Assembly (NCBI GenBank): GCA_019637335.1
Contig: JAHBVV010000043.1
Coordinates: 1 to 38,912 of the forward strand
Direction: 5' to 3'
Length of the DNA stretch: 38,912 nucleotides
Source of the DNA: Candidatus Hydrogenedentota bacterium
GTDB lineage: Bacteria > Hydrogenedentota > Hydrogenedentia > Hydrogenedentales > JAEUWI01
Of the stretch, positions 18,186 to 26,229 are shown piece after piece. The notes beneath the pieces are model-generated. The model saw only the letters and a program-made list of their open reading frames with translations, searched no databases and had not been told where the DNA came from. Made by a program: the position numbers and the translations under genes. Position 1 is the stretch's first letter; each line of letters begins with the position of its first letter.

Positions 18186-19286
18186 ATGCGCGGGGCCATC
18201 GCATGTCTCGCCATGCTGCTGGCCGCCGGTACGTCGCCCCGCGAGGGCGCCGCGGCGGCGGAACCCGCCGACATCGTCGGAATCAACCATATCAACAGCT
18301 TTTATCACTTTACCGGCGGCGACTATATAAACGAAGGGGCGGATCAGATTCTGGCGTTGGGCAGCCGTGTCATCAAATTGATTATTCGCGACCGGCTGGA
18401 GGGCTACTACAAGTTCAACACCAAATGGCCGGAAATCACGAGCCTGGTCCAGGCGGCGAAGACGCCCTACTTCCGGGAGGTGTTTTCCAAGCCCTTTACC
18501 GCCTTTGTGCTCATGGCCTATGCGCCCGGCCCCGAAATTCACTACTTCACGGGCGGTATGACCCCGGAAGACGAGACGCGCGAACGGGACGCCTTCTATG
18601 AATTCACAAGCTATCTGCTCACCGAATACCGGGGCTCCGGAAAGACCTTCGTGCTTCAGAATTGGGAGGGCGACTGGGTGCTGACGCCCCCGCCGCTCGA
18701 TATGGACAAGAAGCCGGACCCCGTGGCGGTGGACGGCATGATCAAGTGGCTCAATGCGCGCCAGGATGGCGTGCGGCGCGCAAGGGAAGCGCTGGGAATG
18801 GACGGCGTGCGGGTGTTTCACGCGGCCGAAGTGAATCTGGTCGAGAAGGCGCAACTTGGCCATCCCACGGTAACCAATGATGTCCTGCCCCATACAAGTT
18901 GTGATCTCTATTCCTATTCCGCCTACGACACGATGGCGCAGAGTGAGGAGAAGTATCGCGCGGCCCTCGCCTACCTGGCCGAAAAAGCGCCCGACAGCGA
19001 GCACTTCGGCGCGAAGAATGTTTATGTGGGCGAGTTCGGGTGGCCCGAAAGCCTGGTTAGCGAGGAGCAGCGCCTGAACATGATACGCTACAGCGTGGAA
19101 GCCGCGCTGGAGTTCGGCGCGCCCTACATCCTCTTCTGGGAATTGTATTGCGATGGGCCGAAGGCGGGAAGCGCGCCGCCATATGAAAACGGCGAAATGA
19201 TGGGCAACTGGTTAATCCGGCCCGACGGATCCAAGTCGCCCGCCTGGCGCTATTTCAGAAATCTATTCGCCGCAAACGCGGATTGA
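18186..19286 (+). CDS. Exported clan GH-A-like glycosidase candidate
   Basis: A 366-aa protein with a signal peptide (cleavage near GAAAA). A probable TIM barrel starts at DIVGINHINSFYHF. Two acidic sites are placed as in clan GH-A enzymes: E161 in LQNWEGDW (strand 4, acid/base position) and E283 in YVGEFGWPE (strand 7, nucleophile position). The end, LFWELYCDG ... DGSKSPAWRYFRNLF, also resembles retaining TIM-barrel glycosidases. Family number cannot be assigned by eye. ATG at 18186 has AAAGGAG 5-6 nt upstream. It is the first gene of the run that continues with the sugar importer, so it probably helps to make or process the imported sugar. Confidence 0.75.
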   Translation: MRGAIACLAMLLAAGTSPREGAAAAEPADIVGINHINSFYHFTGGDYINEGADQILALGSRVIKLIIRDRLEGYYKFNTKWPEITSLVQAAKTPYFREVFSKPFTAFVLMAYAPGPEIHYFTGGMTPEDETRERDAFYEFTSYLLTEYRGSGKTFVLQNWEGDWVLTPPPLDMDKKPDPVAVDGMIKWLNARQDGVRRAREALGMDGVRVFHAAEVNLVEKAQLGHPTVTNDVLPHTSCDLYSYSAYDTMAQSEEKYRAALAYLAEKAPDSEHFGAKNVYVGEFGWPESLVSEEQRLNMIRYSVEAALEFGAPYILFWELYCDGPKAGSAPPYENGEMMGNWLIRPDGSKSPAWRYFRNLFAANAD

Positions 19287-19366
19287 GCGGCGGATACGCG
19301 CCAGCCGCGGACAGTCGCGCCGGCGCGGGTTGAATTCACGTTCGAATAGGCTGGAAAGGTATTGGT

Positions 19367-20359
19367 ATGGGTTCAAAGGCAATTGGAGTAATGGCGGCCG
19401 CGCTGGCCGCCCTGTGCGCGGTCTTCGCGGGGTGCCAGCCCCAGCCGGCGGTGGACGGCGGACGGATCACGGTCGGCGCCATCGTTTTTCAGGAAGATCA
19501 GTACTTCCGCCTGATCGCGCAAGGCATGCGCGACGCCGCCGCAAAGCTCGACGTGAACCTCATGCTGAATAACAGCTTCGGAACGCTCGACAAGGAAATC
19601 GCCATCATCGACACCTACCTCGCCAATCGGGTGAACGCCCTCGTCATAGCCCCGTTGAGCCCGCAGAGTTCCATCCCCGCGCTCAAGCGGACCCACGACC
19701 GGGGGATACCCGTCATTACTTACGACGCGCACGTGGAGGCCGACTTTCCCGCAAGCAACATCCGCAGCGATCAGCTCGAACTGGGCCGCATCACGGGCGA
19801 GGCGGCCCGGGCGTTCATCGAAAGCCAGCTCGGCGGCAACGCCAGGATCGCCATCGTGCAGTACATCGCGCTGGCCCCGGAAACCGCCAGCCAGCGCGTG
19901 AAGGGCTTCAAGGATGAAGTAACAAAGCTCCCCGGCGTCGAAATCGTCACCGAGCAGGACGCCTGGCTCGCGCCGGAGGCCACCTCGCTCGTGGAAAACA
20001 TGCTGACGGCCCGGCCGGATATCGATCTGATCTGGGCGGCCAACGAGGGCGGCACCGTCGGCGCGGTTAATGCGGCGGGCGCGGCGAACCGGAAAACACC
20101 CGATCACCATGTGTACGTCTTCGGCACCGACATGAGCGAACAGATCGGGGCCTTTCTGCTCTCCGGGGAAAACGTCCTGCAGGCCGTTACGGGCCAGAAG
20201 CCCTTCGATATCGGCGCCCAGGCGGTTCAGGCGGCCGTGGCCGTGTTGAATAACCAGCCGGTGGAGAAGAAAGTGGCCCTTCCGGGGCTCCTTTTCTCGC
20301 GCAACAACCCCGCCGAAATTGAGGAGTACCTGGCCCTGCTCAAAGAGCTCGCCAGCTGA
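19367..20359 (+). CDS. Sugar ABC transporter substrate-binding lipoprotein (RbsB type)
   Basis: A 330-aa periplasmic binding protein of the ribose/galactose/xylose cluster (Peripla_BP_4). It has a lipoprotein signal with lipobox FAGC (C23), the N-lobe start ITVGAIVFQEDQYFRLIAQGM, GIPVITYDAHV, and hinge-side segments such as DLIWAANEGGTVGAVNAA and HVYVFGTDMS. It delivers a monosaccharide or small sugar to the permease encoded two genes on. AAAGG lies 7 nt before the ATG, and only 5 bp separate its stop from the ATPase gene. Substrate identity cannot be read from sequence. The surrounding glycosidase-like genes suggest a released hexose, pentose or polyol. Confidence 0.94.
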   Translation: MGSKAIGVMAAALAALCAVFAGCQPQPAVDGGRITVGAIVFQEDQYFRLIAQGMRDAAAKLDVNLMLNNSFGTLDKEIAIIDTYLANRVNALVIAPLSPQSSIPALKRTHDRGIPVITYDAHVEADFPASNIRSDQLELGRITGEAARAFIESQLGGNARIAIVQYIALAPETASQRVKGFKDEVTKLPGVEIVTEQDAWLAPEATSLVENMLTARPDIDLIWAANEGGTVGAVNAAGAANRKTPDHHVYVFGTDMSEQIGAFLLSGENVLQAVTGQKPFDIGAQAVQAAVAVLNNQPVEKKVALPGLLFSRNNPAEIEEYLALLKELAS

Positions 20360-20364
20360 TCGCC

Positions 20365-21888
20365 ATGATGACCGAACCCCAAGTCGAAGCCAGAAATATT
20401 ACCAAGGTTTATCCCGGCACGGTGGCGCTGAAGGGCGTGAGCCTTGCCTTTATGCCGGGCGAGGTGCACGCGCTCATCGGCAAGAACGGCGCGGGCAAAA
20501 GCTCCCTCGTGAAAATTCTCTCCGGCGCCGCCCGGCCCACGGAGGGCCGCATCCTGGTGGGCGGGCGGGAGGTGGAGCTCCGCTCGCCCGGCGACGCCTT
20601 CCAGAAGGGCGTCGCCACAGTCTACCAGGAGCTCAGTCTCGTGCCGGGCCTCAGCGTGGCCCACAACATGCTCCTGGCCAACCTCCCCACGAAGTTCGGC
20701 GGAATCTGCATTGACTGGACGGCGGTCTATGATCGCGCCGCGGCCATTCTCGAAAGCCTGAACCTCAACATCAATCCCCACCGGCCCGTCAATACCCTCG
20801 GGATGGCAAGCCAGCAAATGGTGGAGATCGCCAAGGCGATGTCGTTCGAGCCGCGTGTTCTGATGCTGGACGAACCCACCTCCTCACTCGCAAACGACGA
20901 AACGGACAGCCTCTTCCGGCTGATCCGAGAGCTGGCCGCCAAGGGCGTCGCCATTATCTACATCTCCCACCGCCTCCAGGAACTGAAGCGGATCGCGGAC
21001 AAGGTCTCCGCGCTGCGCGACGGGGAACTCGTGGGGACGATTCCGATCGAGGAAGCGGATCCCGCCACCGTCGCCCACATGATGTTCGGCGAGGTCGTGC
21101 CCCGCCATCGTCCGGAAAACCTGGAGGCGGGGGAGGGCACGGTGCTCGAAGTGCGCGGCCTGGAACGCGCCGGCAAGCTCCACGGCGTCTCCCTCTCGCT
21201 CAACCGCGGCGAAATACTCGGTATCGCCGGGCTCGTCGGCGCGGGGCGCACGGAACTGCTGCGTTCCATCAGCGGCGCGGACGGGATCGATTCCGGCGAA
21301 ATCATCATCGACGGCCACGCCGTCACACGGCCGACCCCGGCGAGGATGAAGGGGCTCGGCATCGGGCTCATCCCGGAAAACCGGAAGGAAGAGGGCCTCG
21401 TGCTCAGCCTGAACACCCGGGAGAACATTTGTCTCGCGAGCCTGGGCCGGATCGCCTGGCGCGGCGTGATCTGGAAGGCCCGCCAGGCCCCCGCGGTCCG
21501 CCGGAACGTCGAAGGGCTCCATATTGCCGTGCACGACGTGGAAGCCCCCGTCACGACGCTCAGCGGCGGCAACCAGCAGAAGGTGGTGGTCGGGAAGTGG
21601 CTCAACACGGAACCGCGCGTCCTCCTCCTCGACGAGCCGACCCGGGGCATCGATATCCAGGCCAAGCAGCAGATCTTCCAGTTGATCTGGGATCTGAGCA
21701 AGCAGGGTATCAGCACGATTTTCGTATCGAGTGAACTTGAAGAGCTGGTCGACGTCTGCCACCGCATCGTGGTTATGCGCGAGGGCCGGATCGTCGGGGA
21801 AGTCTCCCCGGATTCGATCACGCCGCAGAAGTTGTTTGAGTACTGTGTGGGCGCGGGCGCGCCGGTGGAAGGTGTATCAAATGCTTAA
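20365..21888 (+). CDS. Sugar ABC transporter, double ATP-binding protein (RbsA/MglA type)
   Basis: A 507-aa protein with two nucleotide-binding domains, the normal length for this class. The first has Walker A GKNGAGKSS, a degenerate signature (LGMASQQMVEIAKAM) and Walker B VLMLDEPTSSL. The second has a weak P-loop GLVGAGRTE, signature LSGGNQQKVVVGKWL and Walker B VLLLDEPTRGID. The unequal halves are usual for RbsA, MglA and XylG. ATG at 20365 or the adjacent ATG at 20368 may be used. Its last 8 bases overlap the start of the permease gene, indicating translational coupling. It powers import of the sugar bound by the preceding lipoprotein. Confidence 0.96.
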   Translation: MMTEPQVEARNITKVYPGTVALKGVSLAFMPGEVHALIGKNGAGKSSLVKILSGAARPTEGRILVGGREVELRSPGDAFQKGVATVYQELSLVPGLSVAHNMLLANLPTKFGGICIDWTAVYDRAAAILESLNLNINPHRPVNTLGMASQQMVEIAKAMSFEPRVLMLDEPTSSLANDETDSLFRLIRELAAKGVAIIYISHRLQELKRIADKVSALRDGELVGTIPIEEADPATVAHMMFGEVVPRHRPENLEAGEGTVLEVRGLERAGKLHGVSLSLNRGEILGIAGLVGAGRTELLRSISGADGIDSGEIIIDGHAVTRPTPARMKGLGIGLIPENRKEEGLVLSLNTRENICLASLGRIAWRGVIWKARQAPAVRRNVEGLHIAVHDVEAPVTTLSGGNQQKVVVGKWLNTEPRVLLLDEPTRGIDIQAKQQIFQLIWDLSKQGISTIFVSSELEELVDVCHRIVVMREGRIVGEVSPDSITPQKLFEYCVGAGAPVEGVSNA

Positions 21889-22834
21889 AGCAGTCCTGGG
21901 CGGAGACGCCCGGCAATGGTTGTCCCGGTCCGTGATGGATCTTGTGCTTCTGGCAATTTGCATCGTGCTCGCGTTCACCGCCCCGAACTTCCTGTCGCTG
22001 GAGAACTTCCTCAATATCCTGCGCGCGGTCTCCATGATGGGCCTCATCGCCTTCGGCATGACCATGGTCATCATCTCCAAGGAGATCGACCTGAGCGTCG
22101 GTTCGGCCGTGGCCCTCTCCGGCTGCATCGCCGCCAGACTGATGCAGATGGGGGTCCCGATTCCCCTCGCCATGGTCATTACCCTCGTTACCGGCGCGCT
22201 GATCGGCGCCTTCACGGGATTCATACGTGTCAAGTTCGAGGTGCCCTCCTTCATCACCACACTCGCGCTCTTCACCGCCGAACGCGGCGTCGCCCTGATG
22301 ATCACAAATGGCTTCCCCATCGCGATTACCTCCGAGTGGTACGCCTTCCTGGGCGGCGGATACGTTTTTGGTATTCCGTTCCCCGCCATCATATTCATCA
22401 TCGCCTTCGCGGCCATCCATTTCCTCATGAAGTACACCGTCTTCGGCGGCGAGGTCTACGCCGTGGGCGGAAACGACGAAGCGGCGCGCCTCTCCGGCAT
22501 CAACGTGGGCCGGGTGCGCATTCTCGTCTTCTCGATCACCGGCGGGCTTGCGGCGCTCAGCGGCCTGCTGATGTCCTCCCGGATCGCAAGCGGATCGCCG
22601 ACCCTCGCCATGGGGCTGGAGCTCGATGTGATCGCCGCGGTCATCATCGGCGGAACCAGCTTCACCGGCGGCATCGGCACCGTCCGGGGCACCCTGATCG
22701 GCGTGCTGTTCATCGGCGTCATCACCAACGGCATGACGCTGCTCAATCTGGATGTCTACTTTCAATACATCGTGCGCGGTGGCCTGATCCTGGCCGCCGT
22801 GCTGGCAAACCGGCTGCAGGAGGTCAAGAAATGA
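21881..22834 (+). CDS. Sugar ABC transporter permease (RbsC type)
   Basis: A 317-aa inner-membrane permease with about eight to ten hydrophobic segments. It carries the family signature around VGGNDEAARLSGINVGR (the coupling region facing the ATPase) and the glycine-rich GLELDVIAAVIIGGTSFTGGIGT typical of BPD_transp_2 permeases, which usually act as homodimers. ATG at 21881 overlaps the ATPase stop (ATGCTTAA). Its own stop overlaps the next start as ATGA. The importer is thus complete: one binding lipoprotein, one double ATPase and one permease. Confidence 0.96.
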   Translation: MLKAVLGGDARQWLSRSVMDLVLLAICIVLAFTAPNFLSLENFLNILRAVSMMGLIAFGMTMVIISKEIDLSVGSAVALSGCIAARLMQMGVPIPLAMVITLVTGALIGAFTGFIRVKFEVPSFITTLALFTAERGVALMITNGFPIAITSEWYAFLGGGYVFGIPFPAIIFIIAFAAIHFLMKYTVFGGEVYAVGGNDEAARLSGINVGRVRILVFSITGGLAALSGLLMSSRIASGSPTLAMGLELDVIAAVIIGGTSFTGGIGTVRGTLIGVLFIGVITNGMTLLNLDVYFQYIVRGGLILAAVLANRLQEVKK

Positions 22835-24408
22835 ACGCAAGAATCGCAATGTTGCTCGCCCTGGCGGCGGTCTGGGCGGGAGCCATGCCCGCCGCGGGCG
22901 CCCAGGAAACGTCCAGTTCCTGGGACAAGCCGCCGATGATCGGCATGTACGTGCACCAGCACTGGTCCTACAACCACCCGTATGCCGCGCGCACGTGGAA
23001 CATGGACGACTGGAAAGGCTACCTGGACGGCCTGAAGAGAATCGGCTTCAACACCGTGCTGATCTGGCCGGTGCTGGAGACCATGCCCGATCCATTGACG
23101 CCGAGCGACGAGGAGAACCTCGAAAAAATGGCGGCGGTCGTCGATTTCGCGCACTCGCAGGACATGCGGGTCCTCATCGCGCTCTGCCCCAATGTCATCG
23201 CGAAGAACGACGAGGCCAGCAAGTACACCTTCGTCGAGCGCCCCTTCTTCTACACGGACCAGCGCGTCAACCCGGCGGACGCCATCGCAATGGGCAAGAT
23301 GCTCGAATGGCGCAAAAAGATCTTCACGCCCCTGAAGAAGATTGACGGCGTCCTGATCATCGACAGCGATCCCGGCGGCTACCCGGGCTCGGACAATGTC
23401 GAGTTCGTTTCGCTGCTGAACTCCCACCGTACCATGTTCAACGAGCTGAACCCGGATATCGAGCTGTACTACTGGATCCACGCGGGCTGGGAAGCCTACT
23501 GCCGCTTCTACGAGACCGCCGAATTCGCCATGGGGGAAACCGACGAGATCCAGGAGGCCATCTCGCTGCTGGCCAAGGTCAATCCCGAACCCTGGGGGCT
23601 CGCAAGCGGCCGCGGGCCCGGTGTCGCCGATTTTATCGGCAGGCCGGACCGTGTCCTCAACTACCAGTACGGCGCGATCGAAGGGGAGCCCAGTTTCCCC
23701 ATGCTCAATTTCGGCACCGAGCGGGCGTACGTCGTAGGCAAGAACAAGGGTGTGCGCGGCACCCTTGGCAATTCGCAGACCCACTGCCTGCAACTCCCCA
23801 ACGCCTTCCTGTTCGCCCGCGGCGCGAATGACCTGCCCATGCCCGAGCGTGGCGACTACGTGACCTTTGCGGAGCGCCTGCTGCCCGGACACGGTGAAAC
23901 CATCGTCGCCGGGTGGGAAGCGGTGAACCAGATCGACCCCGCCATCATTGAGGCGGCGGAGGCCAACGTGACCGCCATGCTGAACACCGAGCTGAAGCCG
24001 GGCGACCTCGAAGGGCTCCTGTTCGGCGATCCCGCGCGTTTCGTGAAGGACCTGGGCCACGTCCTGCGATTCCGCGCCACGCTGGAACGATTCCGCGCCG
24101 CCGCGTTGGAAGGCGCGGACAAAGCCGTCGTGGCGGAAACCATGGCGGCCTTCGTCAAGGAAGCATCCGACTGGCAACAGGTCCATGACTACAAAAACAA
24201 CTGGTACATGCCGCGCATGGAAGAGGCGCTGGTGAAGGTCGATCCGGCGGTGTACGGCCCCTTCTTCGTGCGCGATCAGAACGCCTACAAGGGCGAGGGC
24301 GACACCCCCTTTGAGCAGGTGCAGAACGCCTACAAGAAGGTGGAAACCTTCACGCCGCGCTTGATCGAAGCCATGAAGAAGACGGTCGCGGAACTGATGT
24401 CACTTTAG
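22831..24408 (+). CDS. Exported TIM-barrel protein, short paralogue of the DP(G/A)G group
   Basis: A 525-aa protein with a signal peptide (cleavage near AAGAQ), then a probable glycosidase-like barrel: MIGMYVHQHWSYN, WKGYLDGLKRIGFNTVLIWP, VDFAHSQDMRVLIALCPNV. The segment IDGVLIIDSDPGGYPG aligns by eye with VDGYIVWFYDPGGCFC in the protein at 31153 and VDGYVVWFYDPAGCFC in the one at 29179. The following NPDIELYYWIHAGWE matches their (A)-x-x-QAVLWPTW region. It lacks their N-terminal domain and Cys motif. Start overlaps the permease stop (ATGA), tying it tightly to the importer. Probably hydrolyses or binds a glycan; reaction unknown. Confidence 0.7.
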   Translation: MNARIAMLLALAAVWAGAMPAAGAQETSSSWDKPPMIGMYVHQHWSYNHPYAARTWNMDDWKGYLDGLKRIGFNTVLIWPVLETMPDPLTPSDEENLEKMAAVVDFAHSQDMRVLIALCPNVIAKNDEASKYTFVERPFFYTDQRVNPADAIAMGKMLEWRKKIFTPLKKIDGVLIIDSDPGGYPGSDNVEFVSLLNSHRTMFNELNPDIELYYWIHAGWEAYCRFYETAEFAMGETDEIQEAISLLAKVNPEPWGLASGRGPGVADFIGRPDRVLNYQYGAIEGEPSFPMLNFGTERAYVVGKNKGVRGTLGNSQTHCLQLPNAFLFARGANDLPMPERGDYVTFAERLLPGHGETIVAGWEAVNQIDPAIIEAAEANVTAMLNTELKPGDLEGLLFGDPARFVKDLGHVLRFRATLERFRAAALEGADKAVVAETMAAFVKEASDWQQVHDYKNNWYMPRMEEALVKVDPAVYGPFFVRDQNAYKGEGDTPFEQVQNAYKKVETFTPRLIEAMKKTVAELMSL

Positions 24409-24461
24409 CCGAACGATGTACAGTGGCCAAACTAGAGCGACTTGCAAAATAAAGGCGACGC

Positions 24462-24630
24462 GCAACTATGGAGTGCCGGCAGATTTCGCCGCTGGCGCAA
24501 GACAGCTATAGAGCGCCGGCGGCCCGCCGGCAAATTGCGCCCCCGGCGCAAGCCAGCTACGGAGCGCCAAGGCGCGCCGGCAAATTGCGCCCCCGGCGCA
24601 AGACAACTATGGAGCGCCAAGGCGCGCCAC
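24462..24630 (+). repeat. Tandem 50-bp repeats in intergenic DNA
   Basis: Units starting GGCGCAAG(A/C)CA(A/G)CTA occur at 24494, 24545 and 24595 (periods 51 and 50), with a shorter degenerate copy from 24462. Each unit holds GGAGCGCC followed by GC-rich inverted stretches (GGCGCGCCGGC, AATTGCGCC). The array fills most of the 269-bp gap between two operon genes. It shares the GGAGCGCCGGC core with the MITE at 34839-35066. It is not a CRISPR: there are no unique spacers. Confidence 0.8.
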
Positions 24631-24677
24631 CCGGGCGCTGAAGGCGGCCGGACGCGAATGAGAAAGGCTCTGAAAGA

Positions 24678-26078
24678 ATGAACCGCAGGGAATTTCACAA
24701 GACATGCGCCCTCGGCGCGGCTTCCGCCATGCTGGGCCAGCGCGCCGTTGCCGCGGCGGGGGAGAATCCCCGGAAGCCCTTCAAGCTTCGGGGCGTCTAC
24801 TTTCACGACGGGTTCACCGTCGATCCACAACATCACGCGCCGCTCCACTGGGGCCGCGAGGAGTGGCTGCGCCAGATTCGGTGGCTGCACGCGTGCGGCG
24901 TGAACGCGGTCGAGTTCGCCACCATGCTCGAATTCAATCGCATCCCGCAGACCGAAATGGAGCGCGAGAAAATCGAGGACCGCAGGCTCGTGTTGGAGCT
25001 GGCCCACTCGCTCGGTCTGGAATTCGGTTACATCCTCACCAATACGGTCGTCAGCACCGTGCCCGAGGGCGAGGAGCCCGGCCACCAGCTGCTCAACCGC
25101 GCGGTCCAGCTCTGCCCGCAAGATCCCGGAAATTTTGAGAAGACCATCGCCCTCCAGGAATGGTACATGGACACCTACAAGGAGGCCGATTTCTTCGACG
25201 AGTTCGCCGCCGACTGGGGCGGGTGCCATTGCGGCCAGTGCGCGGTTCCCGACTTCATGCGCTATGTGGATACCCTCGCCAAAAAACTCCAGGCGAAGAA
25301 TCCAGATGCGCGGATGTACGCCAACACCTGGTGCATCGCCTACTGGGGCCCCGGCCCCGAGGAGCAGGGCTGGGAGAAGGTTTTCGACAACGAGATCCGC
25401 GGATCGCGCGAGGTGATCGAACTGCTCGACACCATGCCGAAAAACGTGCACCTCGCCCTGCCGTGCCACCACCTCTACCGCCCGCTCGTCTACACCACCA
25501 AGGGCGGCAAGGCCAACACCCCGGTCTTTCCGACCCGCGAGGACATCAAGAAAGTTGAGGCGATGGGCCGGGGCGTCCTGGCGTGGCCCCATTTTGTGAT
25601 GGACGACGACACCGGCCGCGCGCCGCAGTGGGGGCTGGTCCACAGCGAGGTGCGCTACATCCGCGATTTGCTCCAGCGACTCCAGGAAACCGGCATCGAT
25701 CAGGTCATGGGTAACCTCTACTTGCCCTATTTGCAACTGTCGAACACCTACGCTTACGGCCGCCTGCTGGACAATCCCGATACGGAGCCCATGGTCATCC
25801 TTCAGGACTTCGCGAAGCTCGTCGCGCATCGGGACGACGCCGATCAACTCGCGGAGGTGCTCGCCTGGCTGGAAAACCACAGCTACTGGGAAGAGCAGAT
25901 GCCCAAGGATGGCCGCCTGCCCGAATTGCCCTGTTCCCTGGATAAGGCGGGCGCCCTCAACGCCATCGCCGCCATCCGCCCCAATGCGTCCCCGGAGATG
26001 CCCGTGCCCTACGCCCCCGACGCGTGGTTCAAGGATGTGGCCCGCTCCATCGAAAAAATGACCTGGGTGACAGAATAA
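24678..26078 (+). CDS. Tat-exported TIM-barrel protein with CxCxxC motif
   Basis: A 466-aa protein with a twin-arginine signal (NRREFHK followed by a hydrophobic stretch and AVAAA). This suggests folding or cofactor binding before export. The body looks like a TIM barrel: FKLRGVYFHDGFTVD, WLRQIRWLHACGVNAVEFATML, LELAHSLGLEFGYILT. C183, C185 and C188 form CHCGQC, which may bind a metal and recurs as CFCDQC and CFCDVC in the products of 29179 and 31153. Acidic residues DFFDEFAADWGG precede it. The order barrel strand, acidic patch, Cys cluster resembles DUF4838 and GH20-like proteins, but assignment is tentative. ATG follows the tandem repeat array. Confidence 0.72.
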   Translation: MNRREFHKTCALGAASAMLGQRAVAAAGENPRKPFKLRGVYFHDGFTVDPQHHAPLHWGREEWLRQIRWLHACGVNAVEFATMLEFNRIPQTEMEREKIEDRRLVLELAHSLGLEFGYILTNTVVSTVPEGEEPGHQLLNRAVQLCPQDPGNFEKTIALQEWYMDTYKEADFFDEFAADWGGCHCGQCAVPDFMRYVDTLAKKLQAKNPDARMYANTWCIAYWGPGPEEQGWEKVFDNEIRGSREVIELLDTMPKNVHLALPCHHLYRPLVYTTKGGKANTPVFPTREDIKKVEAMGRGVLAWPHFVMDDDTGRAPQWGLVHSEVRYIRDLLQRLQETGIDQVMGNLYLPYLQLSNTYAYGRLLDNPDTEPMVILQDFAKLVAHRDDADQLAEVLAWLENHSYWEEQMPKDGRLPELPCSLDKAGALNAIAAIRPNASPEMPVPYAPDAWFKDVARSIEKMTWVTE

Positions 26079-26146
26079 ACCGAGATTCACGTTGGCGTTA
26101 TGTCGTCTGCTGGCCGCCATCGGGACGCTACTGAATCAGCGCAATT

Positions 26147-26181
26147 GTGCCACGCGATCCGGCAACGCCGGTTCGTGTGCC
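26147..26181 (+). repeat. Hairpin repeat, variant core A
   Basis: GTGCCACGCGATC, core CGGC-AAC-GCCG, then GTTCGTGTGCC. The flanks are identical to those of the copies at 38580-38615 and 38774-38809, while the core differs but stays self-complementary. The whole folds as a stem (CACGCGA with TCGTGTG). It lies in the leader before the gene starting at 26230. Confidence 0.7.
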
Positions 26182-26229
26182 CGTTGGAAGACTTACCCAA
26201 CCATGGTTTTTGAAAGCCTGGAGTTGTCT

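Noticed and set aside
24424-24446. Possible sigma-54 promoter (GG-N10-GC spacing near TGGCC)
   Set aside because: Only the GG and GC spacing fits; the TTGC part of the -12 element is missing.
24462-24630. Possible CRISPR array
   Set aside because: The repeats are directly contiguous at 50-51 bp without unique spacers, and no cas gene is present.
24432-26120. Minus-strand open frame covering the tandem repeat and the Tat-exported protein
   Set aside because: It spans an intergenic repeat array and is antisense to a gene with a Tat signal and Cys motif.
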